Positions 48,094 through 59,659 are shown, counted from the first letter of the stretch. The stretch: DNA of 64,000 nt from Otatea glauca (GCA_036346275.1 CM070728.1:24204723-24268722); one strand, 5' to 3'. Notes: a model not told the origin generated them from the sequence alone. Program-made: numbers and translations.

Positions 48094-48455
48094 CTACAGC
48101 TTATCGCGCTTGTACAGGGCGACCTCGCCGTTGCTGGGGAAGAAGCCCATGAGCCGTCTCGCCAAGTTCTTGTACGCGTACATGAACCCGCCCATCATGC
48201 CGATCAGCCCCCCGTCACCATCGACACCTTGCAGGTGCCTGGCTTGATCCTTGCATCCACCAATCGCCTAAGAAAGTAGGCAGCATTGAACTGACAGAGA
48301 AGAGATAGGGTTTAGCCGGAGAGGGAGCCGACGGAGATGGCGGAGAGGCAGAGGTAGTTGAGCACGGAAAAGTTGTCGACCACCTTCGTGAACGCTGGGT
48401 TCCAGTCCACCACTAGGTACTCCGACTTCTCCGACATCGTGATGTCCGTGTTCAT
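48094..48455 (-). pseudogene. Pseudogene resembling a small plant complex I (ESSS-like) subunit
   Basis: Minus-strand ATG at 48453-48455 opens MNTDITMSEKSEYLVVDWNP, continuing to ...NYLCLSAISVGSLSG and a stop. After about 60 nt the text resumes as IKPGTCKVSMVTGG. A shift by one frame at a G run follows, then GLIGMMGGFMYAYKN and LMGFFPSNGEVALYKR to TAG. The pattern (acidic N-terminus, Gly-rich hydrophobic centre, PN/S-GEVA-YKR end) matches, from memory, a roughly 100-aa mitochondrial NADH:ubiquinone oxidoreductase subunit annotated ESSS in Arabidopsis. The frameshift and the stop or unspliced gap make it a probable non-functional copy. The intact paralogue should be elsewhere. Confidence 0.55.
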
Positions 48456-48499
48456 CTCGCCGACGAGATCCTATCCGAACTCTTGAGGAGGTGGCGACC

Positions 48500-48935
48500 G
48501 GCGAAACTCTGATCGGATGGTTCCCAGGGACCAAATGCTGGAGAAACGGTAATTCTAGGTAATCGGAGGGTCTTCGTGTAAAGTACTGTATACAACCCGA
48601 CCCGATCAGGACCGTGGAAGTTCGATCGGACGGTTAACGGAGCAAAGATTTCTGATCGTGCTTATCCTCCGCGGTCCATTTCTCGAGGACCAAACGGTAA
48701 TATAAGTTAATACGGGGTACTCTTCCGAAATATCGTTTAGAACACGCCACCTGTCTCGATCTGGACCGCGAAATATCCATCGGAGGGTGGCAAAGATTTC
48801 GATCGTCCTCGTTCTTCGCAATCCGTTTATGGATGGACCTAATAGTAATATGTATTACTCAGAGGCATCTTATGCAAAAATGTCTAACCGTCGCCACCCG
48901 TCTCGATCTGAACCAGGCAAGTTCGATCGGACGGT
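48500..48935. repeat. Degenerate tandem repeat of about 150 bp upstream of the E2 gene
   Basis: 'ttcgatcggacggtt' or close variants occur at about 48510, 48619, 48775 and 48919. In the 48619 and 48775 units they are followed by 'gcaaagatttc', 'ctcg', 'ggacc..a..gtaatat' and a 'cacctgtctcgatctg..acc' block. Units are diverged and of unequal length. The last copy ends about 260 bp before the E2 start codon, so it lies in the likely promoter. Confidence 0.6.
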
Positions 48936-49191
48936 TACGAGAGAGCCCAAGTATTGGGGATTCGACTCGCACAGTCGGACTCTGGTCCACATGGCAGTGG
49001 GTTGGCTGCCTTCACCAAGTGACACTTCTTCTTCCCTCTCCCGCCGCCGCATTCGCCGGATTCCGCCGTATTTTGGGCGCTCGCGTCCTCCTCGTCCCTC
49101 TACGAGGCCTCTCCGCTGCGGTCGGTGCTTCCTTATCCCGCATTTCGCATCAGCGAACTGACTAGTTGCGCCGGTGACCTACCGGTTAGCC

Positions 49192-52100
49192 ATGGCGTCG
49201 CTGGCTTCTCTCTTCCTCTCCATCCCCACCGTGCCGAGGCGTGCGCGCCGCGCGGCCTCCGTTGGGGCGCCTCGCCGGCGGCGGATGGCGGTTGTGCGGG
49301 CGAAGGTGCGGGAGATCTTCATGCCGGCGCTGAGCTCGACGATGACAGAGGGAAAGATCGTCTCCTGGACCGCCGCTGAGGGAGACCGCGTTGCCAAGGG
49401 CGACCCCGTGGTTGTCGTCGAGTCCGACAAGGCCGACATGGATGTCGAGACCTTCTACGACGGAATCATCGCCGCCGTCCTCGTCCGGGCCGGTGGGATC
49501 GCCCCCGTCGGCGCCCCCATCGCCCTCCTCGCCGAGTCTGAGGAGGAGGTCGCCCTCGCGCAGGCACGTGCCCAGGCCCTCTCCAAAGCCACGGGCCAAG
49601 GACCCCCTCCTCCCCATACCGCCGCCGCCGCCGCGCCAGTGACCGCTCGGACGAAGGGCATCAGCGCGCCTCACGCCAAGAAGCTCGCGAAGCAGCACAG
49701 AGTAGACATCGCCCAGGTTGTCGGCTCCGGGCCACACGGCCGCATCACGGCGGCTGACGTTGAGGCAGCCGCTGGCATCAAGCCAAAGCCACAGGTAGCT
49801 ACACCTCCACCCCCAGCTGCTCGCCCTGTGCTTCCAGCTGCCGCACCATTGGCAGATTCAGGCCGGCAATCAGCAGTGCTGCCACCGGTGCCTGGTGGGA
49901 CTGTGGTGCCATTCACGACGATGCAAGTGGCGGTGAGCAGGAACATGGTGGAGAGCTTGTCAGTGCCAACGTTCAGGGTCGGGCATGCCGTGATGACCGA
50001 TAAGCTCGATGCACTCTGTGAAAAGGTGCGATTTCTATTAATTTTATAGCTGGTAGCTTGAGATACTGCTCATCTTTTCGTGTGTTTAGTGATTGTTTGA
50101 TTGAAATGAATTGGATAGGTTAAGTTGAAGGGGGTTACAAAGACACTGTTGCTAGTGAAGGCTGCAGCCATGGCGCTCACTCAGCACCCTGTTGTGAATG
50201 CCAGCTGCAGGGATGGAAAGAGCTTCAGTTACAACAGTAGTATCAACATTGCAGTGGCTGTTGCCATCGAGGGTGGCCTTCTTACGCCGGTCTTGGAGGA
50301 TGTTGATAAGGTACATTCTTATTGTAATAATTGTGTTGTCTATTAAGAAATTTAGCAGTTTAGCATGTGAATTCACCAACTAAATAGCTCTAAAAATTAA
50401 CATGGCAGTTGGATATATATCTGCTCGCACAAAAGTGGAGAGGCCTGCTCAAGAAGGCGCGTATGAAGCAGCTCCAACCAAATGAATACAGCTCAGGTAC
50501 AGAACATGTTGTGTTGTGTTTTCAAATTTGCTGTTCATGGAAACAGTGCTTACCTGAAGACCTTATGATGTGTAGGGACGTTTATGCTATCCAATTTGGG
50601 TATGTTTGGAGTGGATAGATTTGATGCTATCCTTCCACCTGGTCAGGTCAGTTTTGTGACTTTTGTCCTGCTGTCTGCCCAGTCAGTATGAAATGCTGAT
50701 AGAATTGCATTTGTGTAAAATGAGACAATTATATGTGAATGGCTCAATGCAGGGGGCTATCATGGCTGTTGGAGCGTCGAGGCCTACTGTGGTGGCTGAC
50801 AAGGATGGTTTCTTTAGTATCAAAAACGAAATGCTGGTAAGTTTGCTTTTAACATTTATAATTTTGTATACATCAAAGCTCTTGTTTAGTGCTATGTCCT
50901 ATGCATGCAACTCTGAAATCAATGTGTTTGTTGCCCTAGCACATGTAAATAAAGTATTCTGCATCATATCAAATTGAATATATCCAAGCAGCATAAGTAT
51001 GTGGACTTGATTTATATATTATATAAAGAGCGGAAAGTTCTGGCTGAGCTCGAGAGCACCTACTCCCGCTTTCTGCGCTGTGTAGCGTAGTGTGTACAGA
51101 CCTATGGTAATTTCTGGTTCATGCTACTGTATTAGTATGGATGCATCCTGGAGGTGCCGACTAGATGTTTCGTTTATCTGAGCTGGTTGCTGTAATTACT
51201 TCATAACGATTTGGTCAAGTTTTGTTTGGTGATATATCTTGGAAGGGTATGTCAATTCTTGATATCAGTGGCCTAACATGTATCAAATTCTATCATCAAA
51301 TACGTTCTGTGGCAATTATCAAGATATACTGTCGCCTGATTCTTTCCAGACTGTACATGTTATAGGATTGGATAATGTTTATTATCGCAAGAGGAAGATG
51401 GCTGGCGGAAAGGATGTGGCAACTGCGCATCAGTCCGGCAGTTCTGGCGCGCATCAATGAGCGCGAGAACTTATAAGGGCGGCCGGCAGTTGCTAGCAAA
51501 CTGCTAGTCAATTAGTATTCTTATCTAGTTGTTGCTTATCAAGTATTAGTTTAGATTCTATTGTTAGGAATCAGAGTTTTTCATCTATAAGTATGAGGAA
51601 AGAAAATGAAAACAGTAAAAAGTATTTTGCCACCAATTTACCTCCCGGCGATGCCTTCCGTTAACAAGGCAGGTAGCTCCTTTCGCTTGTATCTGTCGAG
51701 TTGCCGCAACGGCCTCGACGTCCACTTCTCACCGCGCCGGTCTTCGACCCGGCGCCCACCTCGACGACCAGACTCATAACAAATTGGTATCAGATTCGGT
51801 CGATCCTCCAGCCATGATGCAACCTTCTATCGAGGAACGTGCCGGCCAACTCGAGCTTTCTCTTGAGGAAATGAAAAATTCCCTCGGAGAACTGCTGGCC
51901 ATCTCGCGAGCAGGGCAGTCCGGGCACGACGCTACCGGCCAACACAGCCAAGCGGCCGAAGACACTGGGCACCGTTAGGATCATAGGTCGGATCGTCACG
52001 AGCGGTGGCCTACGGCCGACCCTTCGGGCTTCGGGTCGCACGGCTCTACTCGCGCGGCACGGCCGCGTGCGGTCAAACGCGGACGGCGCGAACGTCAACC

Positions 52101-55100
52101 CTGGGACACCAGGGGCCATCTTTGTGCTTCAGAAGAGCACCGCCACCTTCCGGAGGGCGTCGACGACACATTTCATCAGCGTCGTTGGACACCACGCACT
52201 CCTCACCTTGAACTTCCAGATTACGATGGCACCGGTGACCCACTTCTGTGGTTGCGACAGTGCCAACGTTTTTTCCGGCTACAACAAATTCCACCATGGG
52301 AGCACGTCGATCTCGTTGGCCTACACCTTCGCAGCAAAGCACAAGAGGTGCTGGACAATTGGATGCTCGAAGACGATTCGATTTCCTGGGAAGACTTCTT
52401 CAACACATTCTTGCAGTGCTTCTCTCGTCACTCCAGGGTAGGACCCTTAGGGGACCTAGTCAATCTCAAACAAGGTGCCTGTCGCGTCAATGACTATGCT
52501 CGTGACTTTCAGGGGCTTCTCGCTAGGGCTCCCCGCATGGCACACGCGAATCAAGTTGAGATGTTTTCTACTGGGCTCGCCAAAGCCTTGGCGGTTGATG
52601 TCCAACGGGAGCGCCCACGAGATCTCTCCGAAGCCATCAGCTTTGCATGAGAGGCTGAGGAAAGGAAGGTCCTTTGGGTTGCCGAAGCTTTGCAAGGCTA
52701 TGCGTCTCACGGGAGGGGACGTTCAACCTTCAGCCGTGGTGCGCCGTTGACCGCCGCGTCCATTGTTCCGCCGCTTGGGGTACATCCTTCGGAACATCCT
52801 CCACCATCCAGTAGCAGCAACCGGCCATCGGCAAGTTGGACGTCCGGCTCGGCATCCCTGGAGTCCTCTCCTAAACTGCGCCTCAATGCAGATCAATTGG
52901 CCGAGCGACGCACCAAGGGCCTCTGTTACCACTGTGATGATTTTTATAGCAGAGGCCACCACTGCAAACGGCTTTTCTCTATTGAAATTTGCAGCAATGA
53001 TCCAGACGATATTGAGGCGCTGGACGTTGAGAAGGGATTAGCGGCAGATGAGACTGAACCACCAGCTCCTTCACTCTCTATGTGTCGGGGATCGGTCATC
53101 CTGACACGTGTCCAGACCCCCCCCCCCAGGGGCTTTAGGCTGTCCCCCCGAGCTCGGAGGACTGTTCCCGAGATCGGGCAGGGGTTTCCCCGAGCTCGGG
53201 GGATGGTTCCCGAGCTCAGACGGAGTTTCCTCGAGCTCGTGATGACCCCCGCGACCTCTCCGACCTCGGCGACCTCGACCCGGTCTCCAGCATAGTATTC
53301 TCCTTTCTTGCGTGACCTCTCTCCCCTGAGTGGGAACTGGGGTCACCAACTCCTGTCAAATCCCCTGCGTGGGAACTGGGCGAACTACTCCTGTCAAATC
53401 CCCTGCGTGGGAACTAGGGCCCAGCGACTCCTGTCAATTCCCCCGCGTGGGAACTAGGGTCAACTACTCCCATCGAGCTCACAGACACCGCCCGACGTCA
53501 GCATTCGAGATCAACGCCCAGGGGTCTATAAAGCGTTGGACTACCCCGATCACAAGAGGCCACGACGAGAAGCCATGAAACAAGAGACAACAGAACACAC
53601 AGCAAGAAACCAAAGGAGATGCGCTGATACACCTGCAGGCACGCTCATACGCTACACCACCTCGTCGAGCTCCCCCTCGGCCACCACTTCCGAGCGGCCT
53701 CGAGGTCGAGCTCCCTGTTCGTCCTCCCCCGAGGGGCTTTTAGTCACCTTTCACCTACGGGCAAGACTGGAGTAGAGCTATTACCCGACCCAGGGGGCTC
53801 GAACCAGTATAAACGCTGTGTCCCCTATTCGCTTGTCCTTCTTCCCCGAGCTGTGCGCCTACCGACGCTCCCTCCTTCCCGGACGAGCACGACTCTGGGC
53901 CTCGCCCCTTTACACGATCCTTCCCCCCTTCTTTGTGGTTGACGGTCCCGATCGTCGACACTATGCTTGCCATTCTGGGCCCTAAAATCGGTGGAACCAT
54001 GCAAGTGTCGTTGCTCATTCGGTGGCGTAGTTTATTTTGCCTCATTGACAATGGCAGTACACATAACTTCATCAGTAGTCATGCCGCAATTTGCATGGCA
54101 TTGGATCAGCGTCAAGCATCCTCCCAGTAAGTGAAGGTGGCTAATGAGTGCCAGTTACCTTGCTTGGGACACATTCCCGACGAGCAGTTCATCATCAACA
54201 CGCACTCCTTCATGGCGTCGTTCCTCGCGATCCCGCTTGATGGCTTTGATGTTATTCTTGGGGTACAGTGGCTCCAAACATTGGGCGATATTCATTGGAA
54301 CTTCCTCAACCTCACGATTTCTTTTGAACATCGCGGCTCCCGCGTCATGCTGGAAGGATTTTCGCGCTCCAAGCAGCCACATTTGCTATCTCTTCACGCT
54401 GATCATAGCCCGGCGCTTCCTTCCCTATTAGAGGTTTTTGATGATATTTTCGCCGAGCCCCAGGGCCTTCCTCCGCCTCGCGCCTGTGACCACCGCATAT
54501 GCCTGAAGGATGGCATTGATCCAGTAGTAGTCCGACCATATCGGTACTGTTACCGCCAAAAGGACGAGATCGAACGGCAATGGTCGGCCATGTTGCGTCA
54601 AGGGATCATTCGGCCCAGCCGGTCACCTTTTTCTTCGCCTGTGTTGCTGGTCAAAAAAGGAGATGGCACATGGCGATTTTGCGTCGACTACCGGGAACTC
54701 AATGCCCAAACAATGAAAGACAAGTTTCCTATCCCGGTGGTCGAGGAATTATTGGATGAGCTGCATGGTGCCAAGCTCTTCTCCAAGCTTGATCTCCGCT
54801 CGGGGTACCATCAAGTGCGTATGCACAAGGATGATATTGACAAAACGACGTTTCGTACTCATCATGTGCACTATGAGTTTCTCGTCACGCCCTTTGGATT
54901 ATCCAACGCGCCATCGACTTTGCAAGCTCTTATGAATGAGGTTCTCCATGATTTTCTACGAAAATTCGTTCTCGTCTTCTTCGAGACATCCTCATTTATA
55001 GTTAGTCACCGGAGGACCACATGGCACATTTACACCACGTATTGGAACGCTTACGCAGCCACAAGCTCTACCACAAACAGTCCAAATGTGTGTTCAGTCA

Positions 55101-58013
55101 ACGACAAGTCCGCTACCTCGGGCATGTCATCTCTACCTCCGGCGTGGCGGCTGACAACGACAAATTACAGGCGGTATCGGCATGAGCTCGACCCACCACG
55201 ATCACAGCTCTGCATGGCTTTCTTGGGTTGACCGGATACTACCGCAAGTTCATTCGGAAGTATGCCGACATTGCCGAACCCCTCACGGCAATGCTTCGCC
55301 CCGGCAACTTCAAATGGACAACTGAGGCAAATCAATCTTTCCATCACCTCAAAACAGCCCTTAAGACTGCATCGGTTTTAACTTTACCAGACTTCGCATC
55401 CCCTTTTGTTGTGGAGTGTGACGCATCAGGGTGTGGCATCAGGGCCGTTCTGCAACAATCAGGACATCCAGTTGCATTCTTTAGCCGGAAGCTGGCCGAC
55501 AAACATACAAAGCTTGCGGCATATGAGCGCGAACTCATTGGTCTATCCAAGGCTATTCGTCACTGGCGGCCTTACCTTTGGGGTCGCACCTTTGTTGTCC
55601 GTACTGATCATGCCAGCCTCAAGTTCTTGCTCGAGCAAGCACTCATTACGCCACCACAGCAACACTGGCTCAACAACTTAATGGGGTTCGATTTTCAAGT
55701 GGAATACAAACCGGACCGCGCCAATAAAGCAGTAGATGCGTTATCTCGCATTGAGCCCAAGGGTTCCTCCTGTGCAGCAGTATCTGTTCCGCAACTGGTT
55801 GTGAGGGACCAGTGGAGGGCATCTCTGCGCAAGGACCCAGAGATCATACGTCGTTGCTCAATTCTTTGGCACCAGGTTGACCCTCCAGTCTTGCCAGTGC
55901 ATGCGCAGCTCACCGCCCAAGGCGAATCGGAAACCCAACAACTGGCAGAAGCACCGTCAAGCACATCTTCTTCCAGCGACTCGCGGGTTGTATGGCACGT
56001 TCGCGATGACCTGTTATTCCGCAACGAGCGCCTTGTCGTGCCCGCACAGTCTTCTCTTATTCCTGAAATGGTGGCTGCCGTCCACGATTTGACGCATGAA
56101 GGGGTGCAAAAAACACTCCATCACCTTCGACAAGACGACTATTGGCCTAAACAGCGGCAGACGGTGGAACATTACATCGCTCGCTGTGCTATCTGCCAAC
56201 GGAACAAGACAACCTCATTGTCACCCGCCGGGCTCCTCCAGCCTCTTCCGGTACCCCACCAGATTTGGGCTGACATCTCCATGGACTTCATCGTGGGTCT
56301 TCTAAAGTCGCAGGGCAAGACGGCACTCTTGGTGGTCGTCGACCGCCTGTCCAAATATGCACATTTCGTGCCAATGATCTGGCCATCCATAGCTCCAGTG
56401 GTGGCAAATTTATTCTTTGACAATATTGTTCGCCTGCACGGCATGCCTGAGTCCATTGTTTGCGACAGAGATCCGGTCTTCATTAGTACTTTTTGGCAAG
56501 ATCTCTTCAAACGTTGTGGTACCACCCTTCTCCTGTCAACGGCATACCATCCACAAACCGACGACCAGACAGAGGTTGTCAACAGGACGATATCTTCGTT
56601 GCTTCATTACTGACAACCCACAAACTTGGGTTCAGTGGCTTCCTTGGGCCGAGTTCTGCTACAACAACTCAATCCATTTGGCGCTCCGCATGACACCTTT
56701 CGAGCTTGTTTATGGTCGTCGTCCTCCACCGCTTGTTCCTTACAACTAGCGCGCATCAGCTATTCATGCCGTCGACTGTCAACTCACCGATCACGATGAA
56801 ATACTCCACCGCGCTCGTGATCATCTCCCCCATGCTCAACACAGAATGAAACAATACTATGATACACATCATCGTGAGGTTTCCTTCGCCACAGGAGATT
56901 GGGTTTGGCTACGTCTGCAACGACATCGCCAACAATCAGAGCGGGACAAGACGCAGAACAAGCTGTCGCCAAGATTCTATGGGCCGTATCAAATAATTGA
57001 AAATTTGGTCCTGTTGCTTATCGCCTTCAACTGCCGTCCACCGCTCGTCTCCATAATGTTTTTCACGTTTCATTATTGAAGCAGTTCAAGGGGGACATTC
57101 CAACCACGACTCCACCACTACCTCCTGATGTATCACCGGCTTCTGCGCATCCTTCTCCGGAGCCGTACCAAATTCTAGCTCAACAAATTATCAAAGGCTG
57201 TCGCCAATTCTTAGTCCATTGGACGTGTCAGTCGGCAACCGAAGCTACCTGGGTTTTGGCCACAGTCTTGCAGGATAACTATCCAAATTTTCAGCTTGCC
57301 AACAAGCTGGCTCTTGAGGGGGGAGTACTGTTATAGGATTGGATAATGTTTATTATCGCAAGAGGAAGATGGCTGGCGGAAAGGATGTGACAATTGCGCA
57401 TCAGTCCGGTGAGAACTGATAAGGGCGGCCGGCAGTTGCTAGCAAACTACTAGTCAGTTAGTATTCTTATCTAGTTGTTGCTTATCAAATATTAGTTTAG
57501 ATTCTATTGTTAGGAATCAGAGTTTTTCATCTATAAGTAGAGGAAAGAAAATGAAAATGGAAAGAAGTATTTTGCCACCAATTACCTCCCGGCTGTGCCT
57601 TCCGTTAACAAGGCAGGTAGCTCCTTTCGCTTATATCCGTCGAGTCGCCGCAACGGCCTCGACGTCCACTTCTCACCGCGCCGGTCTTCGACCCGGCACC
57701 CGTCTCTACGACCAGACTCATAACAGTACATGCTAACATGCAGATGATGTGTTTATCATGAAATTATACTGTGATTATACCATCTGCCACAGCTAGACCT
57801 TTAAGCCTTTAATTGCAATACCACATTGTCTTGTTTGATGGTGATAGCAAAATTTCCTTGCAAAATTACAGCTCAGGAACTTAATTAAGTTGCTCCCAAC
57901 CTTTTCAGGTCAATGTTACTGCTGATCACAGGATTATATATGGTGCTGATTTGGCAGCATTCATGCAAACTTTTGCAAAGATTGTTGAGGATCCTGACAG
58001 CCTAACATTGTAA
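49192..58013 (+). CDS. Plastid-type dihydrolipoamide acetyltransferase (pyruvate dehydrogenase E2)
   Basis: There are six exons: 49192-50025, 50119-50310, 50409-50496, 50576-50646, 50753-50836 and 57909-58013. All junctions are GT-AG and in phase, giving 457 aa. Residues 1-35 are Ser/Arg-rich, a likely plastid transit peptide. The lipoyl domain is about 38-115 with Lys80 in ESDKADM. A Pro/Ala linker precedes the E3-binding domain (about 156-193: ISAPHAKKLAKQ, GSGPHGRITAADV), another linker follows, and the catalytic acetyltransferase domain is about 238-457 with ADHR (His430) near the end. E2 moves the acetyl group from E1-bound lipoate to CoA for plastid fatty-acid synthesis. The single lipoyl domain and the length fit plant plastid E2. 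The ATG at 49192 is preferred; the upstream in-frame codon at 49174 is GTG. Intron 5 is 7072 bp because of a nested retrotransposon. Confidence 0.93.
51358..51781 (+). repeat. Left LTR of the gypsy element
   Basis: Begins TGTTATAGGATTGG, ends GACTCATAACA. Relative to the right LTR it has an extra stretch after 'cagtccgg' (about 27 bp). Confidence 0.93.
51786..51796 (+). other. Primer-binding site
   Basis: TGGTATCAGAT lies four bases after the left LTR and is complementary to the 3' end of plant initiator tRNA-Met apart from the last base. Confidence 0.75.
51814..53082 (+). pseudogene. Gypsy gag remnant
   Basis: The ATG at 51814 opens a frame with a heptad-like EERAGQLELSLEEMKNSL that stops at 51976. 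Capsid-type text resumes about 52230-52650 (LRQCQRFFRLQQIPPWE, LDNWMLEDDSISWEDF, FSTGLAKALAVDVQ) and stops at 52648. A zinc-knuckle region with CYHCDDFYSRGHHCKRLF is at about 52923-52976. Stops and frame changes prevent a complete Gag. The reading is cut at 53083 by a solo LTR. Confidence 0.8.
53083..53960 (+). mobile_element. Solo LTR (878 bp) nested in the gypsy element
   Basis: It starts TGTCGGGGATCGG and ends CGATCGTCGACA, with TG...CA ends. The perfect duplication CTATG is at 53078-53082 and 53961-53965. It contains GC-rich 'cccgagctcgg' units (53140-53245) and four tandem 'cgtgggaactggg' units of about 35-40 bp (53325-53470). It resembles GC-rich grass gypsy LTRs of a different family from both the host element and LTRs A-E; orientation is by convention. 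Confidence 0.88.
53325..53475. repeat. Tandem repeat inside the nested solo LTR
   Basis: Four units containing 'gtgggaact(g/a)gg' and 'ctcctgtcaa(a/t)tcccc' spaced about 35-40 bp. Confidence 0.7.
53966..57078 (+). pseudogene. Gypsy pol remnant: protease, RT, RNase H, integrase
   Basis: Domain order is Ty3/gypsy. Protease has DNGSTHNFIS (about 54047). Reverse transcriptase runs 54480-55000 with FCVDYRELNAQT and KLDLRSGYHQVRM. RNase H/RT thumb starts TGYYRKFI (55231) with ECDASGCGI and RTDHASLKFLL. Integrase has an HHCC finger (HDLTHEG to CAICQRNK, about 56083-56205), a core from DISMDFIVGL (56270) with CDRDPVF, and AYHPQTDDQTEVVNRT (about 56540-56590). Breaks: an in-frame stop at 54128, a frameshift at about 54980 directly in the RT catalytic Asp-Asp motif, a second frame change before 55228, and a frameshift with stop at 56611-56613. 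The element cannot encode an active polymerase. Confidence 0.88.
57076..57336 (+). pseudogene. C-terminal chromodomain-like end of gypsy pol
   Basis: After GDWVWLRLQRH and LSPRFYGPYQI (about 56900-57000) the tail reads QIIKGCRQFLVHWTCQSATEATW, which has the Val-x-Trp and Glu-x-Thr-Trp spacing of chromodomains in chromoviruses. Chromodomains are thought to guide insertion to heterochromatin; this copy is in a gene intron. Confidence 0.65.
57329..57725 (+). repeat. Right LTR of the gypsy element
   Basis: Begins TGTTATAGGATTGG directly after the polypurine tract and ends CATAACA, then GTACA (target duplication). Confidence 0.93.
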
Positions 58014-59081
58014 GAAGTTCCTTGCCAGTGTTGCCTACATGTCTGATTTGTTTGGTCCCAATTGGAAGATGATGCTAAAAATGCTACAGAGAGTTTGTAA
58101 AGGCGCTAAAAATGTACAATAGTCAGTTATTTCTCAATCTTTATTTCCACAGAGGGAACTTTGTTTATACGAACATCAAAACATGTGCCTGCTCATTATC
58201 GATTTCCATTTTTTTCTTTCTTGGATGTAGATATGCTGATGCAACACATCATGAATAATTCTATGCCCATTGGAGCATTATTAATGCAAAAGATTATTTT
58301 ACATTCAGAATATCTTGTTTGTGGCTTAGATGACACTGATTGGCAAGAAATTCAGGTAAAACAGATATTGAAGAGGAATAGCATTGCCTTCCTTGTTGCA
58401 GCCGGTTGCCTTTGAGCCCTTCGTGAGTGGTGAAATAAGTAGAATGGTTTTGAACAATCCTTGTGAAAGTAATACTGCTATGGTTAGTTTACTGGAAGAG
58501 TGTGTTTGAATTTCTAGCAATCGACCTGTTGGTAGTGGCTTGCTTCGTGCTCTCGTGGAAGCGTAAATGACATTGTTGCTGCTTGATGATTGCCCTGATG
58601 GTTTTCTACTGTGAGAGCAATTGGGAAATACCATTATTACATATTGTTTACTTCATCCAACCTTGCTAGCGTGGGGAAAAATCTTGAACCTTCCTCACAT
58701 AAGATTATTTCCCAATGTTGTCTGAAGTCTGAACTATGCACTGTAGTAATAACTAGTATTGAATTGAAATGTGGCCATGATTTTGGCATCCAAGTTTAGG
58801 AACATGTGTAGTTCATTCATATCTTGGAAAATTTGTCAAGTACTCAAACAAGCCCTATAGCATAAAGTGATGCAGTAAGACTCCTATTTTACAATAAAAG
58901 GTAAATCATGCCAAGCACGTTCCAGGTAAACACTGCTAGGTAAAAATCCTTTGAAACGGCCATTGCTGCAAAGTATGGCAGCTGCAACTCCAGATCCCAG
59001 CGGTTTCAGCACAGAACCTAACACCAGTTGTGCATGAGTAGGTATCATGGCGCAGTTAAAGGAAGATAGGTAGGCTTCAGT
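58014..59081. other. Convergent intergenic region / 3' UTRs
   Basis: It lies between the E2 stop and the metal-binding gene stop. No supported coding frame. Part of it is probably E2 3' UTR. Confidence 0.45.
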
Positions 59082-59539
59082 TCAAGGCCTGTGGCCGGCG
59101 CTCTCCTCGTCGCCGGCCACCGGCATGACGGCCTCCCTGACCTCCAGTATCTCGACTCGCCGGTTCGTCCGCTTCCTGATCTTGATCGCGACGTCCTGCG
59201 GGCTGAACGCGCCACAGACGCTCACTCGACCGTGCTTCTTGTCGATCAGGTGGCTCTCCAGCTCTGGAGATGTTCAGAAAACAAGCGCAGAGAGTTTGAA
59301 GGCAGCAAGAAGAAAGAGATGCTGCTCGTAGCTGCGTGTACAGACTACAGAATCAGCATGCACTGCTGCTGGCCATGGCATACATAGCATCTTGTGGTCG
59401 TTTTGAAGGCAACTTCAGGTTAGTGAAAAGAGGTCATGCTACTCGCTAGCTCGAGAGTTTGCGTACCTTGCATCTGGAGCAGGGCCCTTCTGATCTTCTG
59501 GTAGCACCCGTTGCAGTCTATGTTCATCCTGAGAGTCAT
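59082..59539 (-). CDS. Small heavy-metal-associated (HMA) domain protein
   Basis: Two coding exons, 59539-59467 and 59263-59082, have GT-AG ends and join in phase (73+182 nt) to give 84 aa. It begins MTLRMNIDCNGCYQKIRRAL, which holds the metal-binding M-x-C-x-x-C type loop (NIDCNGC). It continues RVSVCGAFSPQDVAIKIRKR, typical of the beta-alpha-beta second half of the HMA fold, then an acidic tail. No C-terminal CaaX prenylation box is seen. Such proteins bind copper or zinc-type ions as chaperone-like factors or act in stress signalling. An upstream spliced exon is likely: the frame is open at the 5' acceptor (59548), and a candidate donor lies near 59676, but that join gives either a frame without a clear ATG or a stop. 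The minimal start is therefore used. Confidence 0.75.
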
Positions 59540-59659
59540 GTAGTAGAACTGCAACAGAGTATAGACATATATCACTGCCTTTCAAGTTTGAAGTCATTCA
59601 TATGCATAGGACTATAGCTATAAGAGGATGGTGATGCTTGGATGGAGAGAAATGATGGC

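Larger units (their letters stand above)
51358..57725 (+). mobile_element. Ty3/gypsy chromovirus-type LTR retrotransposon in E2 intron 5
   Basis: The left LTR is 51358-51781 (424 bp) and the right LTR 57329-57725 (397 bp), both TGTTATAGG...CATAACA. The perfect target duplication GTACA is at 51353-51357 and 57726-57730. The primer-binding site TGGTATCAGAT (51786-51796) fits initiator tRNA-Met, and a polypurine tract GAGGGGGGAGTA lies at 57316-57327. By eye the LTRs differ at about 20 positions plus a 27-bp net length difference, roughly 5%. Without the inner solo LTR (883 bp with its duplication) it is about 5.5 kb, which with 0.4-kb LTRs, pol order and a chromodomain-like tail suggests a Reina-like chromovirus. 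It has the same orientation as the host gene. All coding parts are broken. Confidence 0.92.

Noticed and set aside
49174..49191. Upstream extension of the E2 frame
   Set aside because: The codon at 49174 is GTG, not ATG; the first in-frame ATG is at 49192 and gives a normal transit peptide.
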